Source: Nonomuraea spiralis (GTDB lineage: Bacteria > Actinomycetota > Actinomycetes > Streptosporangiales > Streptosporangiaceae). From it: a stretch of DNA of 64,000 nt. Where the stretch lies: NCBI RefSeq assembly GCF_014648435.1, contig NZ_BMRC01000001.1:134481-198480 (forward strand), written 5' to 3'. Of this stretch, positions 27,303 to 35,898 are shown in pieces. The position numbers and the translations under genes are program-made. The notes below the pieces were generated by a model. The model saw only the letters and a list, made by a program, of their open reading frames with translations, was not told where the DNA came from and searched no databases. Each line of letters begins with the position of its first letter. Within the stretch, counting starts at the first letter, position 1.

Positions 27303-29014
27303 ACGCGCTGCTCAGGACCTGGGGTCCGGGGCTCGGGCTGGCCGTCGCGGCGTGCGTGGTGCTGCCGCTGGCGCTGCCGCCGTACTGGATCTACCTGGCC
27401 ATCGCGGCCGTCGTCAGCGGCGTGCTCATGCAGAGCTACGGCGTGATCGTCGGGCGGGCCGGGGTCATGTCACTGTGCCAGATGTCGTTCGCGGCGATCG
27501 GGGCCTGGGTCGTGCTCCGGCTGAACCTGGCCGACGCGCCCGGCGGCCTGCTGCTGTGGCTGGTGCTCGGCGGGCTGGCGGCGGTGCCGGTGGGCGTCGC
27601 GATCGGGCTGCCCGCGCTGCGCATCAGGGGCGTCAACCTCGCCGTCGTCACGCTGGGCTTCGCCGTCTCCACCGACATCGTGCTGAACGCCAACCAGTTC
27701 CCGGGCACGACCGAGCTGAAGACCGTCGTGCGGCCGGGCCTGTTCTCCTCCGACGCGGCCTACTTCGTGCTGGCCATGACCGTGTTCGTACTGATCGCGA
27801 TCGGGCTCGCGCTGGTCAACCGGACCAGGATCGGGCGGTCCTGGCTGGAGCTGCGGCACTCCGAACGGGCGGCGGCGGCGCACGGCATCTCGGTGGCGCG
27901 CAGCAAGCTCACGGCCTTCGCCATCAGCGCGTTCATCGCCGGCATCGGCGGCGGGCTGATGGCGGGACAGCTCGGCCTCGTCGTCTCCGGAAATTTCGCG
28001 ATGATGCAGTCGCTGGCGCTGTTCGCGGTCGCCGTGCTCATCGGGCCGCACAACACCGAGGGCGCCGTCCTGGGCGGCATCTTCGGCGCGGTCATGGCCA
28101 CGATCCTGGAGAAGCTGCGCCTGCCGCAGGACCTCGGCGGCATCCTGTTCGGCGCCATGGCGATCTTCGCCCTGCGCAGCGGGGTGAGCCAGACCGACTT
28201 CACCCGGGCCCGCAAGCGCGAGCGGAACGCCCGCCCGCTGCTGGCGGCCGCCGTGCCCGCCGAGGAGCCGGTTCCGGTCTCCCCGGCCGCCGGCGGCGAG
28301 GGGAACGTGCTGGAGGTACGCGGGCTGAGCGTACGGTTCGGCCAGGTCGTGGCCCTCGACGGGGTCGACCTGACGGTTCCGGCGCTCGGCGTCTGCGGGC
28401 TCATCGGCCCCAACGGCGCCGGAAAGTCCACGCTGATCTCCGCCGTCACCGGCTTCGCCGCCCGCTACGAAGGCTCCGTCGTGCTCGCGGGGGAGCCACT
28501 CGACCGGCTCAGCCCGAGCGCCAGGGCCCGGCGCGGGCTGCGGCGCACGTTCCAGACCACCGCCATCGCCTCGGAGCTGACGCAGGAGGAGTACCTGGCG
28601 ATCGTCGCCGGGCGGCGCCTGCCCAGGGAGGAGTCGGAGGAGGTGCTGCGCTTCTTCGGCTGCCCTCCGGGCGAGGTGCCCGTGTCGATCCTCGACGCGG
28701 GCACCAGGAGACTGCTCGACGTGGCCGCCGCCGTCGCCGCCAGGCCGAAGGTGGCGCTGCTGGACGAACCGGCCGCCGGCCAGTCGGCCGCCGAGTCGCT
28801 GCGGCTCGGCCGCCGCCTGGCGCAGGTCCCGGCCCGCTTCGGCGTGTCGATCCTGCTGGTGGAGCACGACATGGATCTCGTACGAGCCGCCTGCGGCCAG
28901 GTCACGGTGCTGGACTTCGGGCACGTGATCGCCTCGGGGCCGACGCTCGACGTCTTGGACGCACCGGCCGTCAGGGCCGCCTATCTCGGGACCGTCTTGG
29001 AGGAGACATCGTGA
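27299..29014 (+). CDS. livM: LivM-LivG fusion: permease and ATPase in one protein
   Basis: The protein has 571 residues. Residues 1-~300 are a LivM permease with 8-9 helices (GRAGVMSLCQMSFAAIGAWVVLRLN; IGLPALRIRGVNLAVVTLGF; FAISAFIAGIGGGLMAGQLG). After a ~40-residue charged and Pro/Ala linker, residues ~340-571 are LivG: Walker A GPNGAGKS, Q-loop RRTFQTTA, Walker B KVALLDEPAAGQ, H-loop VEHD, end AAYLGTVLEETS. The signature is again degenerate (SILDAGTRRLLDVAAAVAA). Such permease-ATPase fusions occur in some actinobacterial Liv systems. It overlaps the neighbouring genes by 4 bp on both sides. Confidence 0.9.
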   Translation: MNALLRTWGPGLGLAVAACVVLPLALPPYWIYLAIAAVVSGVLMQSYGVIVGRAGVMSLCQMSFAAIGAWVVLRLNLADAPGGLLLWLVLGGLAAVPVGVAIGLPALRIRGVNLAVVTLGFAVSTDIVLNANQFPGTTELKTVVRPGLFSSDAAYFVLAMTVFVLIAIGLALVNRTRIGRSWLELRHSERAAAAHGISVARSKLTAFAISAFIAGIGGGLMAGQLGLVVSGNFAMMQSLALFAVAVLIGPHNTEGAVLGGIFGAVMATILEKLRLPQDLGGILFGAMAIFALRSGVSQTDFTRARKRERNARPLLAAAVPAEEPVPVSPAAGGEGNVLEVRGLSVRFGQVVALDGVDLTVPALGVCGLIGPNGAGKSTLISAVTGFAARYEGSVVLAGEPLDRLSPSARARRGLRRTFQTTAIASELTQEEYLAIVAGRRLPREESEEVLRFFGCPPGEVPVSILDAGTRRLLDVAAAVAARPKVALLDEPAAGQSAAESLRLGRRLAQVPARFGVSILLVEHDMDLVRAACGQVTVLDFGHVIASGPTLDVLDAPAVRAAYLGTVLEETS

Positions 29015-30162
29015 AACGCGTACTCATGGCTCTGCCCGTCCTTGGCCTGCTGACCGCCCTGACGGCCTGTTCCGGCGGCTCGGGCACCGACGGGCCCATC
29101 AAGGTCGGCGCCGTCAACGGCGTCACCGGCCTGTTCCAGACCCCGGAGGTCCCGCAGGCGGTCAAGGCCGTCTTCGAGGAGGTCAACAAGGCCGGCGGGA
29201 TCAACGGCCGCAAGATCGAACTGCTCAGCAAGGACGACGCGATGAACCCGCAGCGCTCCACGGAGGCGGCGCGCGAGCTGATCGACTCCGAGGAGGTCGT
29301 GGCGCTGGTCGGCTCCTCCAGCGCCGTGGACTGCGGGCTCAACCGGGCCACCTACAGCAAGGCGCAGATCGTCTCCATCCCGGCCGTGGGCGTGGACCCG
29401 GCCTGCTTCACCAGCCCGAACATCGCCCCGGTCAACCCCGGCCCGTTCAAGCTGCTGACCGCGATGCTCTACTACGCCTCCGAGACGCTCAAGCACGACA
29501 AGGTGTGCCTGGCCTTCACCGTGCTGCCGGGCAGCGGCGGCGGCATCGACGCGGCCATCAAGGAGTGGAGCGACATCACCGGCAAGACACTGGCGGTCAA
29601 GGACACCTCGGTCGGGCAGGGCGACCCGACGCCGTACCTGGTCAAGCTCAAGTCGGCCGGCTGCCAGGCGGTCGTCTACAACGCCCAGGTCGGGCCGTGG
29701 TTCGCCCAGGCCAAGACACAGGGCATGCAGGACGTCGACTTCATCCTCATGGCCAACGCCTACACCGACGCCAACGCCGCGCTCATCCCGGCCGGCATGA
29801 AGGCCCAGGCGGGCACGGAGTGGCAGCCGTACACCGACGAGACCCTGCCGGGCAACGAGCGGTGGGCCAAGATCGTCAACGACAACAAGATCCAGAAGAC
29901 CGCGTTCAGCCAGGGCGGCGTGATGGCGGCGGACGTGTTCGTCCAGGTCCTCAAGACGATCAAGGGGGACATCACCCGCGAGTCGGTGACCAAGGCGTTC
30001 AAGGAGATGCAGCCCATCACCTACCCCATGGTCGGCACGCCCTGGGTGTTCGGCCCCGGCCAGACGCACAACCCGATCGAGGGCAGCCGGTTCGTCAAGG
30101 CCGAGAACGGCAAGTGGACGGTGTTGCCCGAGGGCTTCATCGTCCCGAAGCGGAACGGCTGA
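29011..30162 (+). CDS. Liv-type substrate-binding lipoprotein
   Basis: The protein has 383 residues. The signal peptide MKRVLMALPVLGLLTALTAC ends in a lipobox (LTAC), so it is a membrane-anchored lipoprotein facing outward. The mature part is a Peripla_BP_6/LivJ fold starting IKVGAVNGVTGLFQTPEVPQAVKAVFEEVNKAGGINGRKIEL, with STEAARELIDSEEVVALVGSSSAVDCGL. It captures the solute for the LivH/LivM-G/LivF complex. The Cys residues CGL, ACF, VCL and GCQ could form two disulfides. The GTG start follows AGGAG by 5 nt and overlaps the fusion gene's stop. Confidence 0.92.
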   Translation: MKRVLMALPVLGLLTALTACSGGSGTDGPIKVGAVNGVTGLFQTPEVPQAVKAVFEEVNKAGGINGRKIELLSKDDAMNPQRSTEAARELIDSEEVVALVGSSSAVDCGLNRATYSKAQIVSIPAVGVDPACFTSPNIAPVNPGPFKLLTAMLYYASETLKHDKVCLAFTVLPGSGGGIDAAIKEWSDITGKTLAVKDTSVGQGDPTPYLVKLKSAGCQAVVYNAQVGPWFAQAKTQGMQDVDFILMANAYTDANAALIPAGMKAQAGTEWQPYTDETLPGNERWAKIVNDNKIQKTAFSQGGVMAADVFVQVLKTIKGDITRESVTKAFKEMQPITYPMVGTPWVFGPGQTHNPIEGSRFVKAENGKWTVLPEGFIVPKRNG

Positions 30163-31034
30163 TGCCCGACTCCGTGGTCGCGGGCCTGACCAGCGGCGGC
30201 GTGTACGCGCTGCTCGGGCTCTGCGTGGTCCTGACGTACCGGCTGGTCGCGGTGGTCAACTTCGCGATGGCGGCGGTGGGCGCGATGGGCGCCTTCGTCA
30301 TGGTCACCCTCACCGACGCCGGCCTGAACGTCTGGCTCGCGCTCCTGCTCGGGACGCTGGCCGGCGGGCTGGTCTCGGCGCTGCTCGGCCTCGGCCTGGT
30401 GCGCTGGTTCGGCGAGCACGACCTGCGGACGAAGGCGGCCGTCACCGTGGCGGTGTTCGTCGCGCTGATGTCGGTCGGGCTGCGCCTGTTCGGCAACAAC
30501 ACCAGCGGCGCGCGGCGCTTCCCGCAGCCGTTCGACGCGCCCGCCTTCACCGTGGGCGAGGTGGTCGTGCCGCAGGCGGTGCTGGTGTCGTTGTCGTTCG
30601 CGGTGCTCATCACGGTCGGCGTGGGGCTGCTGCTCGGGCGTACCCGGATAGGACTGCGGCTGCAGGCGCTGTCGGAGCGGCCGGCCACCGCGCAGGTCGT
30701 CGGCATCCCCGCCCCCCGGCTCGCGCTGGCCGTGTGGGTGGCCATCGGCGCGATCAGCACGCTCGTCATCGTGCTGGTCGCGCCCCGGCTCGGCGGCGAC
30801 TTCTCCACCCTCGGCAACCTCGTCACGACCGCGCTGGCGGTGGCCATGGTCGGCGCGTTCAGCAGCCTGTGGCTGACGCTGGCGGGCGGGCTGCTGCTGG
30901 GCTGCCTGGAAGGCGTGACGGCCTCGATGGAGACGGTCCAGCAGTACCGGGGGGTGCTGCCGTTCCTGGTGATGGTGGCGCTGTTGTGGTGGCGCAGCCG
31001 GCACCAGGTCTGGGACTCGGAGGCGAACGTATGA
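30162..31034 (+). CDS. livH: LivH-type ABC permease
   Basis: The protein has 290 residues with about eight membrane helices. Family features are LTSGGVYALLGLCVVLTYRLVAVVNFAMAAVGAMGAF at the start, RTRIGLRLQALSERPATAQVVGI (the cytosolic coupling loop) and the final YRGVLPFLVMVALLWW. Unlike the left system, LivH is a separate protein here. The ATG overlaps the binding-protein stop by one base. It forms the pore with the LivM half of the fusion. Confidence 0.9.
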   Translation: MPDSVVAGLTSGGVYALLGLCVVLTYRLVAVVNFAMAAVGAMGAFVMVTLTDAGLNVWLALLLGTLAGGLVSALLGLGLVRWFGEHDLRTKAAVTVAVFVALMSVGLRLFGNNTSGARRFPQPFDAPAFTVGEVVVPQAVLVSLSFAVLITVGVGLLLGRTRIGLRLQALSERPATAQVVGIPAPRLALAVWVAIGAISTLVIVLVAPRLGGDFSTLGNLVTTALAVAMVGAFSSLWLTLAGGLLLGCLEGVTASMETVQQYRGVLPFLVMVALLWWRSRHQVWDSEANV

Positions 31035-31990
31035 CGGTCAAGGTCCCCCAGCGGCAGATCGGGGCGCACGGCCCCGAGGCGTCGGTGTTGTCGCTGGGGT
31101 CCTGGCACACCTACGACCGGATGGACTTCCGCGCGGCCGTCGAGCTGCTGCGGCAGGCCGTGGACCTCGGCATCAACCTGTTCGACGTGGGCGTCTACGG
31201 CCTGCCGGGGCAGCGGCCGGTCTTCACCGACGTCCTGTTCTCGGCCATGGTCAGGGCCGCCGGCCTGGCCCGCGAGGACTACCTGCTCTCGGTCAAGCTC
31301 TGGCTCCAGGGCCACCCCGAACGGCCGCTGCGCGACCAGCTCGAACGGGCGCTGCAACGGGCCGGCACCGACCACGCGGACCTGGCCGTGGTCGGCGACG
31401 TCCACCGGGACGACCTCGACCTGCGCCGCCTGGCCCGCGAGCTGGCCGCGCTGGAGGCGGAGGGCCTGCTCGGCTGCTGGGGGGTCAACAACTGGTCGGC
31501 CACCGCGATCCTGACCATCCGCAACCACGCCCGCGACCTCGGCTCGCCCGGACCGCAGCTCGCCCAGCTCAAGTACAGCCCGTGCCGCCGCTCGATCCCC
31601 GAAGGGGTGCCGTTCTCGGAGGTGTTCGACGCGGGCGTGTCGTTGCAGGCCAGCGACGTGCTCGAAGGCGGCCTGCTGGCGGGGAAGGAGACGCCGGCCC
31701 GGCCGGTCTTCCCCGACCACGGCGGGGTGCGCGGGCGGGCCGCGAAGGCCGCCGCCGGGCTGGCCAAGGTGGCGGCGGCGCTGGAGGCCACGCCCGCCCA
31801 GGTGTGCGTGGCGTTCTGCCTCACCCATCCGGCGGTGGCCAGCGTGTTGTTCGGGGTCACCAGCGCGGCCCAGCTCGCCGACAACGCGGGCGCCCTCGCC
31901 CTGCTCGACCGGGTCGGCCCGGCGCGGCTGCGCGAGCTGGCCGCGCCGTTCTGGGCCGACGCCGACACCGTGGACCCCGAAGGGCCCTGA
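31031..31990 (+). CDS. Aldo/keto reductase (Kv-beta/YghZ-like)
   Basis: The protein has 319 residues of the AKR fold: SVLSLGSWHTYDR, AVDLGINLFDVGVYG (the Asp and Tyr), SVKLWL (Lys) and VVGDVHRDD in the His position. The C-terminal NADP site is ASVLFGVTSAAQLADN. It overlaps livH by 4 bp and is the last gene of the Liv operon, so it probably acts on the imported solute. A strong terminator follows at 32001. Confidence 0.88.
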   Translation: MTVKVPQRQIGAHGPEASVLSLGSWHTYDRMDFRAAVELLRQAVDLGINLFDVGVYGLPGQRPVFTDVLFSAMVRAAGLAREDYLLSVKLWLQGHPERPLRDQLERALQRAGTDHADLAVVGDVHRDDLDLRRLARELAALEAEGLLGCWGVNNWSATAILTIRNHARDLGSPGPQLAQLKYSPCRRSIPEGVPFSEVFDAGVSLQASDVLEGGLLAGKETPARPVFPDHGGVRGRAAKAAAGLAKVAAALEATPAQVCVAFCLTHPAVASVLFGVTSAAQLADNAGALALLDRVGPARLRELAAPFWADADTVDPEGP

Positions 31991-32000
31991 CGTTCCGGGC

Positions 32001-32025
32001 CCCGGTCCCCTGGCGGGGGACCGGG
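32001..32025. terminator. Strong bidirectional stem-loop
   Basis: A perfect 10-bp stem, CCCGGTCCCC / GGGGACCGGG, with a 5-nt loop lies between the convergent reductase and subtilase genes and is followed by ACTTT on the plus strand. Confidence 0.7.
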
Positions 32026-32060
32026 ACTTTCAGCGGGGCGCCGGGACTCTCAGCGGGGCG
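32021..32060. repeat. 20-bp tandem duplication at the subtilase 3' end
   Basis: The 20-bp unit CCGGGACTYTCAGCGGGGCG occurs twice head to tail, with one base different. The second copy contains the subtilase stop codon and last codons, so the end of the gene was duplicated after the stop; the first copy also overlaps the terminator. Confidence 0.85.
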
Positions 32061-33243
32061 CCTGGACCAGGCCCGCGCCCAGGTCGGCGAAGTCGGCGCC
32101 GTCGTCGAACACGCCCGTCGCCGCCGTCAGCAGCAACTGCCCGGTGACCGCCGCGGCCCTGGCGCCCTCGCCCCGCGCGCGCAGCTCCTGCCACCACAGC
32201 GCCGCCGCCCCCGCCACGTGCGGCGCGGCCATGCTGGTGCCGCTCTTGGAGGTCAGCCCCCCTCCGGTACGGGCGGAGACCACGTCCACGCCCGGCGCGC
32301 AGAGCTGCGGGAAGGTGTTGGAGAAACGCGCGACCGACAACCGGCCCGACGGCTGCCGCTGCACCGCGCCGACGGCCATCATGCCCTCGGCGGCCGACGG
32401 CAGCTCCGGCCCGACCTCGAAGTCCGGACGCAGCTCGCGGTGGCTGGCGTTCCCCGTGGCCGCGACCACGACCGTGCCCGTGCCGAACGCCGCCCTGGCC
32501 GCGATCATCCGCATCAGCGAGTCGTAGAGCCGCAACGTCGCCCGGTACGACTCCAGCGCGATCGAGGTGGCCAGGAACTGCGGCAACCCCCGTTCCTCCA
32601 GCTGGCGCATGGCCGCGGGGAAGTCGATGCCGAGCGACATGGTGATCACGTCGGCGTCGTTCCCGATCGCCCAGAGCAGGCCCTTGACCGTGCCGGCGGT
32701 CGAGCCCTTGCCGTCGTCCCCGAGCACCTTGCCGATCAGCGCGCGCTCGACGCCGGGCGCGACGCCGACGCGCATGCCGTCCACCGGGCGGCCGAAGACG
32801 GTGCCGGCGCAGTGGGTGCCGTGGCCGACCTTGTCGCCGCCGCCCGAGCCGGTGAAGTCCTCCTCCACCAGCGTCATCCCGGTGAAGGCCGGGTGCGTGG
32901 CGTCGATCCCGGTGTCGAGGATCGCGACCACCGTCCCCGCCCCGGTACGGGCCGAGGCGTCCGCGCCCAGCGCCCGTACGCCCCACGTGACCCGGTCGCC
33001 CGCCTCCGCCTCCGGCGGGGGCGCGTCGGCGTCCTCCGGCGCGCCCGGGACGCTGGTCGGCATCGGCCGGGCGACCGCGGCCACCGACGGGTCGCGCGCC
33101 AGGTCGGCCACCTCCCGCTTGCCGAGCCCGACGACCTCGACGTGCGGCTCGCCCGGCGCCTCCGCCGCCGCCGCGCCCCGTTCGAACGGCGCGGCCATGC
33201 GGGTCCTGCTCAGATCCCTCAGCACGATGAACTGGTCGGCCAT
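32050..33243 (-). CDS. Subtilisin-like serine protease (S8) without signal peptide
   Basis: The protein has 397 residues. A ~80-residue N-terminal region (MADQFIVLRDLSRTRMAAPFERG...) looks like an inhibitor-like prodomain. The catalytic domain has Asp110 (VAILDTGID), His141 (GHGTHCAG), the oxyanion Asn265 (AATGNASH) and Ser337 (KSGTSMAAPHVAG). No signal peptide or membrane anchor is seen, so it is cytoplasmic or exported by another route. The ATG at 33243 has a strong ribosome-binding site (GGGAGGGGAAGG). It stands alone, facing the Liv operon and 37 bp downstream of the MFS gene on the same strand. Confidence 0.88.
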   Translation of the reverse strand: MADQFIVLRDLSRTRMAAPFERGAAAAEAPGEPHVEVVGLGKREVADLARDPSVAAVARPMPTSVPGAPEDADAPPPEAEAGDRVTWGVRALGADASARTGAGTVVAILDTGIDATHPAFTGMTLVEEDFTGSGGGDKVGHGTHCAGTVFGRPVDGMRVGVAPGVERALIGKVLGDDGKGSTAGTVKGLLWAIGNDADVITMSLGIDFPAAMRQLEERGLPQFLATSIALESYRATLRLYDSLMRMIAARAAFGTGTVVVAATGNASHRELRPDFEVGPELPSAAEGMMAVGAVQRQPSGRLSVARFSNTFPQLCAPGVDVVSARTGGGLTSKSGTSMAAPHVAGAAALWWQELRARGEGARAAAVTGQLLLTAATGVFDDGADFADLGAGLVQAPR

Positions 33244-33280
33244 TGCCTTCCCCTCCCGGAAGTCGCCCACCCCTGTGATG

Positions 33281-34471
33281 TCAGGCGTACTCCCGCCGGG
33301 GCGCCCTGGCAACAGCCCGCCGCCTCGGGCCCGCGACGAGCACGGTCACGATCGCCAGCAGCAGCCCGGCCGAGGTCGCGACGATCAGCCAGGACCAGCC
33401 GGCGTGGCCGTAGACGGCGCTGCCGGCCGTGCCGCCGGCGCCGCTGCCGAGGTAGTAGCACAGGGTGTAGATCCCGGCCGCGCGCCCGCGGGCGGCGGGC
33501 GGGGCCTGCGCGGCCACCCAGGCGTTGGCGACGGCGTGCGCGGCGAAGAACCCGGCGGTCAGTACGGCGAACCCGAGCACGACCGCGTACAGCGGGTCCA
33601 GGACCGTCAGTAGCGACCCCGCGGCCGTCACGGCCAGGGCGGTGACCAGGGCCGCCCGGCGTCCCATCCGGTCGGCCAGCCGTCCCGCGGCGGCCGAGGA
33701 GGCGGTGCCGAGCGCGTAGGAGAGGAACACCAGTGAGGCCACGGCCGGTGTGAGCGACAGGGGCGGCGCGGCCAGGCGGAAGCCGGCGGCGTTGTAGAGG
33801 GCGACGAACGCGCCGACGCCCAGCGCGCCCACCGCGAACGGCGCCAGCAGCGCGGTCCCGATCCGGGCACGCTCACGGGTACGGCTCACCGGCGGCGCGG
33901 CGGGCAGCGTACGGGCCGCGTACGCCGAGCAGAGCAGCGACAGGCCCGCGACCACCAGCAGGCCGCCCCGCCACCCCCACGGCCCGGCGGCGAACCCGGC
34001 GCCCAGCCTGCCCAGCATGCCGCCCACGGAGTTCCCGGCGATCATCACGCCGACCGCGCCGGCCAGCCTCGACGCCCCCACCAGATCGGCCAGGTACGCC
34101 GCCCCCACCCCCGCGAACCCGGCGACCGCCACCCCCTGCGCCGCCCGCATCACCACCAGCACGGGGAACGTCGGCGCCAGCGGCAGCGCCAGCCCGATCA
34201 GCGCCGAGACCAGCACGGACCACACGATCATCCGCCGCCGGCCGGCCACCTCCGCCAGCGCGGCCAGCGGCAGCACCGCCATCGCGAGCGCCGCCGTGGG
34301 CACGCCGATCGCCAGCGACGCGCCGCCGGGATCGAGGTGGAAGTCCGCGGCGAGCTGCGGAAGGACGGGCTGCGGCGCGTACAGCAGGGCGAAGGAGGAC
34401 ACCCCGGCCGCCGCCACGGCCGGACCGGCCCGCCGGGTTGTCACGACACGCTGAGCTTCGATGACCGCCAC
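33281..34471 (-). CDS. MFS transporter (YnfM/arabinose-efflux-like)
   Basis: The protein has 396 residues with about 12 membrane helices. The start AAAGVSSFALLYAPQPVLPQLAADFHLDPGGASLAIGVPTAALAMAVLPLAALAEVAGRRRMIVWSV is typical of the YnfM subgroup, and loop 8-9 has GRLADRMGRRAALV. It is probably a proton-driven exporter; the substrate is unknown. The GTG start lies 8 nt after TAGCGT (34485-34480, minus strand), so it may be leaderless. It is divergent from a LysR gene across a 37-bp AT-rich spacer, the usual arrangement for LysR control. Confidence 0.86.
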   Translation of the reverse strand: MAVIEAQRVVTTRRAGPAVAAAGVSSFALLYAPQPVLPQLAADFHLDPGGASLAIGVPTAALAMAVLPLAALAEVAGRRRMIVWSVLVSALIGLALPLAPTFPVLVVMRAAQGVAVAGFAGVGAAYLADLVGASRLAGAVGVMIAGNSVGGMLGRLGAGFAAGPWGWRGGLLVVAGLSLLCSAYAARTLPAAPPVSRTRERARIGTALLAPFAVGALGVGAFVALYNAAGFRLAAPPLSLTPAVASLVFLSYALGTASSAAAGRLADRMGRRAALVTALAVTAAGSLLTVLDPLYAVVLGFAVLTAGFFAAHAVANAWVAAQAPPAARGRAAGIYTLCYYLGSGAGGTAGSAVYGHAGWSWLIVATSAGLLLAIVTVLVAGPRRRAVARAPRREYA

Positions 34472-34508
34472 GTCAGGAAACGCTAAGCAAGGCTAATAAA
34501 TACGTCCA

Positions 34509-35474
34509 ATGCTGAAATGGGGGATAATTCATGCTGTGGTGGATGAATTCGAGCTGATTGACGAGAGGCTGGCCGCTGGGCTGGCTCCCACGCTCGCCCT
34601 GCTGGCCGCCGTCGGCGAGACCGGGCACGTCACGCGGGCGGCCGAACTGCTCGGCGTGCCCCAGCCCACCGCCAGCCGCCGCCTGGCCGCGCTCGCCGAC
34701 CTGGTCGGCGCGCCCCTCGTGGTCCCGTACGGGCGGGGCATCCGGCTGACCAGGGCCGGGCGCGTCCTGGCCGCCGCCTCCGGCCGGGCGCTGGCCGTCA
34801 TGGAGTCGGCCGCCCGCGAGGTGCGCGAGGAGATCGACCCCGGCAGCGGCCGGGTCGTGCTCGGGTTCCTGCACCTGCTGGGCCGTACGCTCGTCCCGTC
34901 GCTCATCCGCGGCTTCCACGAACGCCACCCGGGCGTACGCTTCAGCCTGGCCCAGGGCTCGCGCCAGGACATGCTGCGCGCGCTGGGCGAGGGCGAGATC
35001 GACCTGGTGTTCGTCGCGCCCCTGCCCGACGGCGACCCGGCCCTGGCCGGGCACCCGCTGGCCGACCAGGAGCTGGTGCTGTCCGTGCCGCCAGGCCACC
35101 GCTTGGCCGGGCGCGCGCGGGTACGCCCCGCCGAACTGGCCGGGGAGGAGCTGGTGACGCTCGAACACGGCTACGGCGTGCGCCAGATCACCGACGACCT
35201 GTGCGCGGCGGCCGGGTTCACGCCCAGGATCGCCTTCGAGGGACAGGAGTCGGAGACCGTGCGCGGCCTGGTGGCGGCCGGGCTCGGCGTGGCCGTGCTG
35301 CCCCGTCTCGCGCCCGCCGAGGGCGTGGTGCAGATCCCGCTCTCGCCCCCGGTGTTCCGGACGATCGGGGCGTGCTGGCCCGCCGGTACGCGGCTCACGC
35401 CCGCCGTACGCGCCTTCCTGGACCACGTGCGCTCCGGCGCCGCCGATGTCGGGCCCGGCCTGCGTCCCTGCTAG
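34509..35474 (+). CDS. LysR-family transcriptional regulator
   Basis: The protein has 321 residues. The winged helix is LALLAAVGETGHVTRAAELLGVPQPTASRRLAALADLVGAPLVVPYGRGIRLTRAGRVL (about 28-90), followed by the linker helix and a two-lobed PBP effector domain (GRVVLGFLHLLGRTLVPSLIRGFHERHPGVRFSL...). The Cys near the end (GACWPAG) and Cys at 208 are unlikely to be an OxyR pair. The spacer to the divergent MFS gene holds GCTAAGCAAGGCTAA, a direct repeat that could be the binding site. GTG 34536/34539 are alternative starts. Confidence 0.85.
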   Translation: MLKWGIIHAVVDEFELIDERLAAGLAPTLALLAAVGETGHVTRAAELLGVPQPTASRRLAALADLVGAPLVVPYGRGIRLTRAGRVLAAASGRALAVMESAAREVREEIDPGSGRVVLGFLHLLGRTLVPSLIRGFHERHPGVRFSLAQGSRQDMLRALGEGEIDLVFVAPLPDGDPALAGHPLADQELVLSVPPGHRLAGRARVRPAELAGEELVTLEHGYGVRQITDDLCAAAGFTPRIAFEGQESETVRGLVAAGLGVAVLPRLAPAEGVVQIPLSPPVFRTIGACWPAGTRLTPAVRAFLDHVRSGAADVGPGLRPC

Positions 35475-35478
35475 AAGA

Positions 35479-35814
35479 ATGACCGTGAGACACGACGGAG
35501 ACGCGGGCGTGCCCGGCTCGCTGGCGAAGGTGCTCGCGGACGTGACCGCCGAGCGGATGGCCCAGGACGCGCGATGGGGCATGCAGGCGCTGCCCGACGG
35601 CACCGGCGGCGAGCACAGGACCGCCGAGTCCGACCGGGCCAGGGACGAGACCGAGGCCGCGGCCCGGCGGGGCGCGCTGACCTGGCGGCACGTCCTCGTG
35701 GAGGAGGTGCTGGAGGCCCTGGCCGAGAGCGATCCCGTACGGCTGCGCGCCGAGCTGATCCAGGTGGCCGCGGTGGCCGTCAAGTGGAGCCAGGCCCTCG
35801 ACCGCCGCACCTGA
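35479..35814 (+). CDS. MazG-like/NTP pyrophosphohydrolase-related small protein
   Basis: The protein has 111 residues with the pattern ERMAQDARWGMQALPDGTG ... LTWRHVLVEEVLEALAESDPVRLRAELIQVAAVAVKWSQAL. The EEVLEAL...ELIQVAAV helices resemble the acidic metal-binding helices of all-alpha NTP pyrophosphohydrolases (MazG-like), which clear non-canonical nucleotides. It lies 4 bp after the LysR stop. Function is inferred from this pattern only. Confidence 0.6.
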   Translation: MTVRHDGDAGVPGSLAKVLADVTAERMAQDARWGMQALPDGTGGEHRTAESDRARDETEAAARRGALTWRHVLVEEVLEALAESDPVRLRAELIQVAAVAVKWSQALDRRT

Positions 35815-35898
35815 CCGGTTCGCGAGAAGTAGTTGACGGCTCATCAATTCTGTATGGAAGATTCAGCTACGCACGCCCGCCCGCGGATGGGGACGACC

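Noticed and set aside
35833..35898. TTG/ATG starts at 35833, 35854 and 35887 for the benzoate-CoA ligase-like gene
   Set aside because: TTGACG at 35833 looks more like a -35 element, and the family begins after 35899, which has a GGGGA site 5 nt before it. The longer starts cannot be fully excluded.
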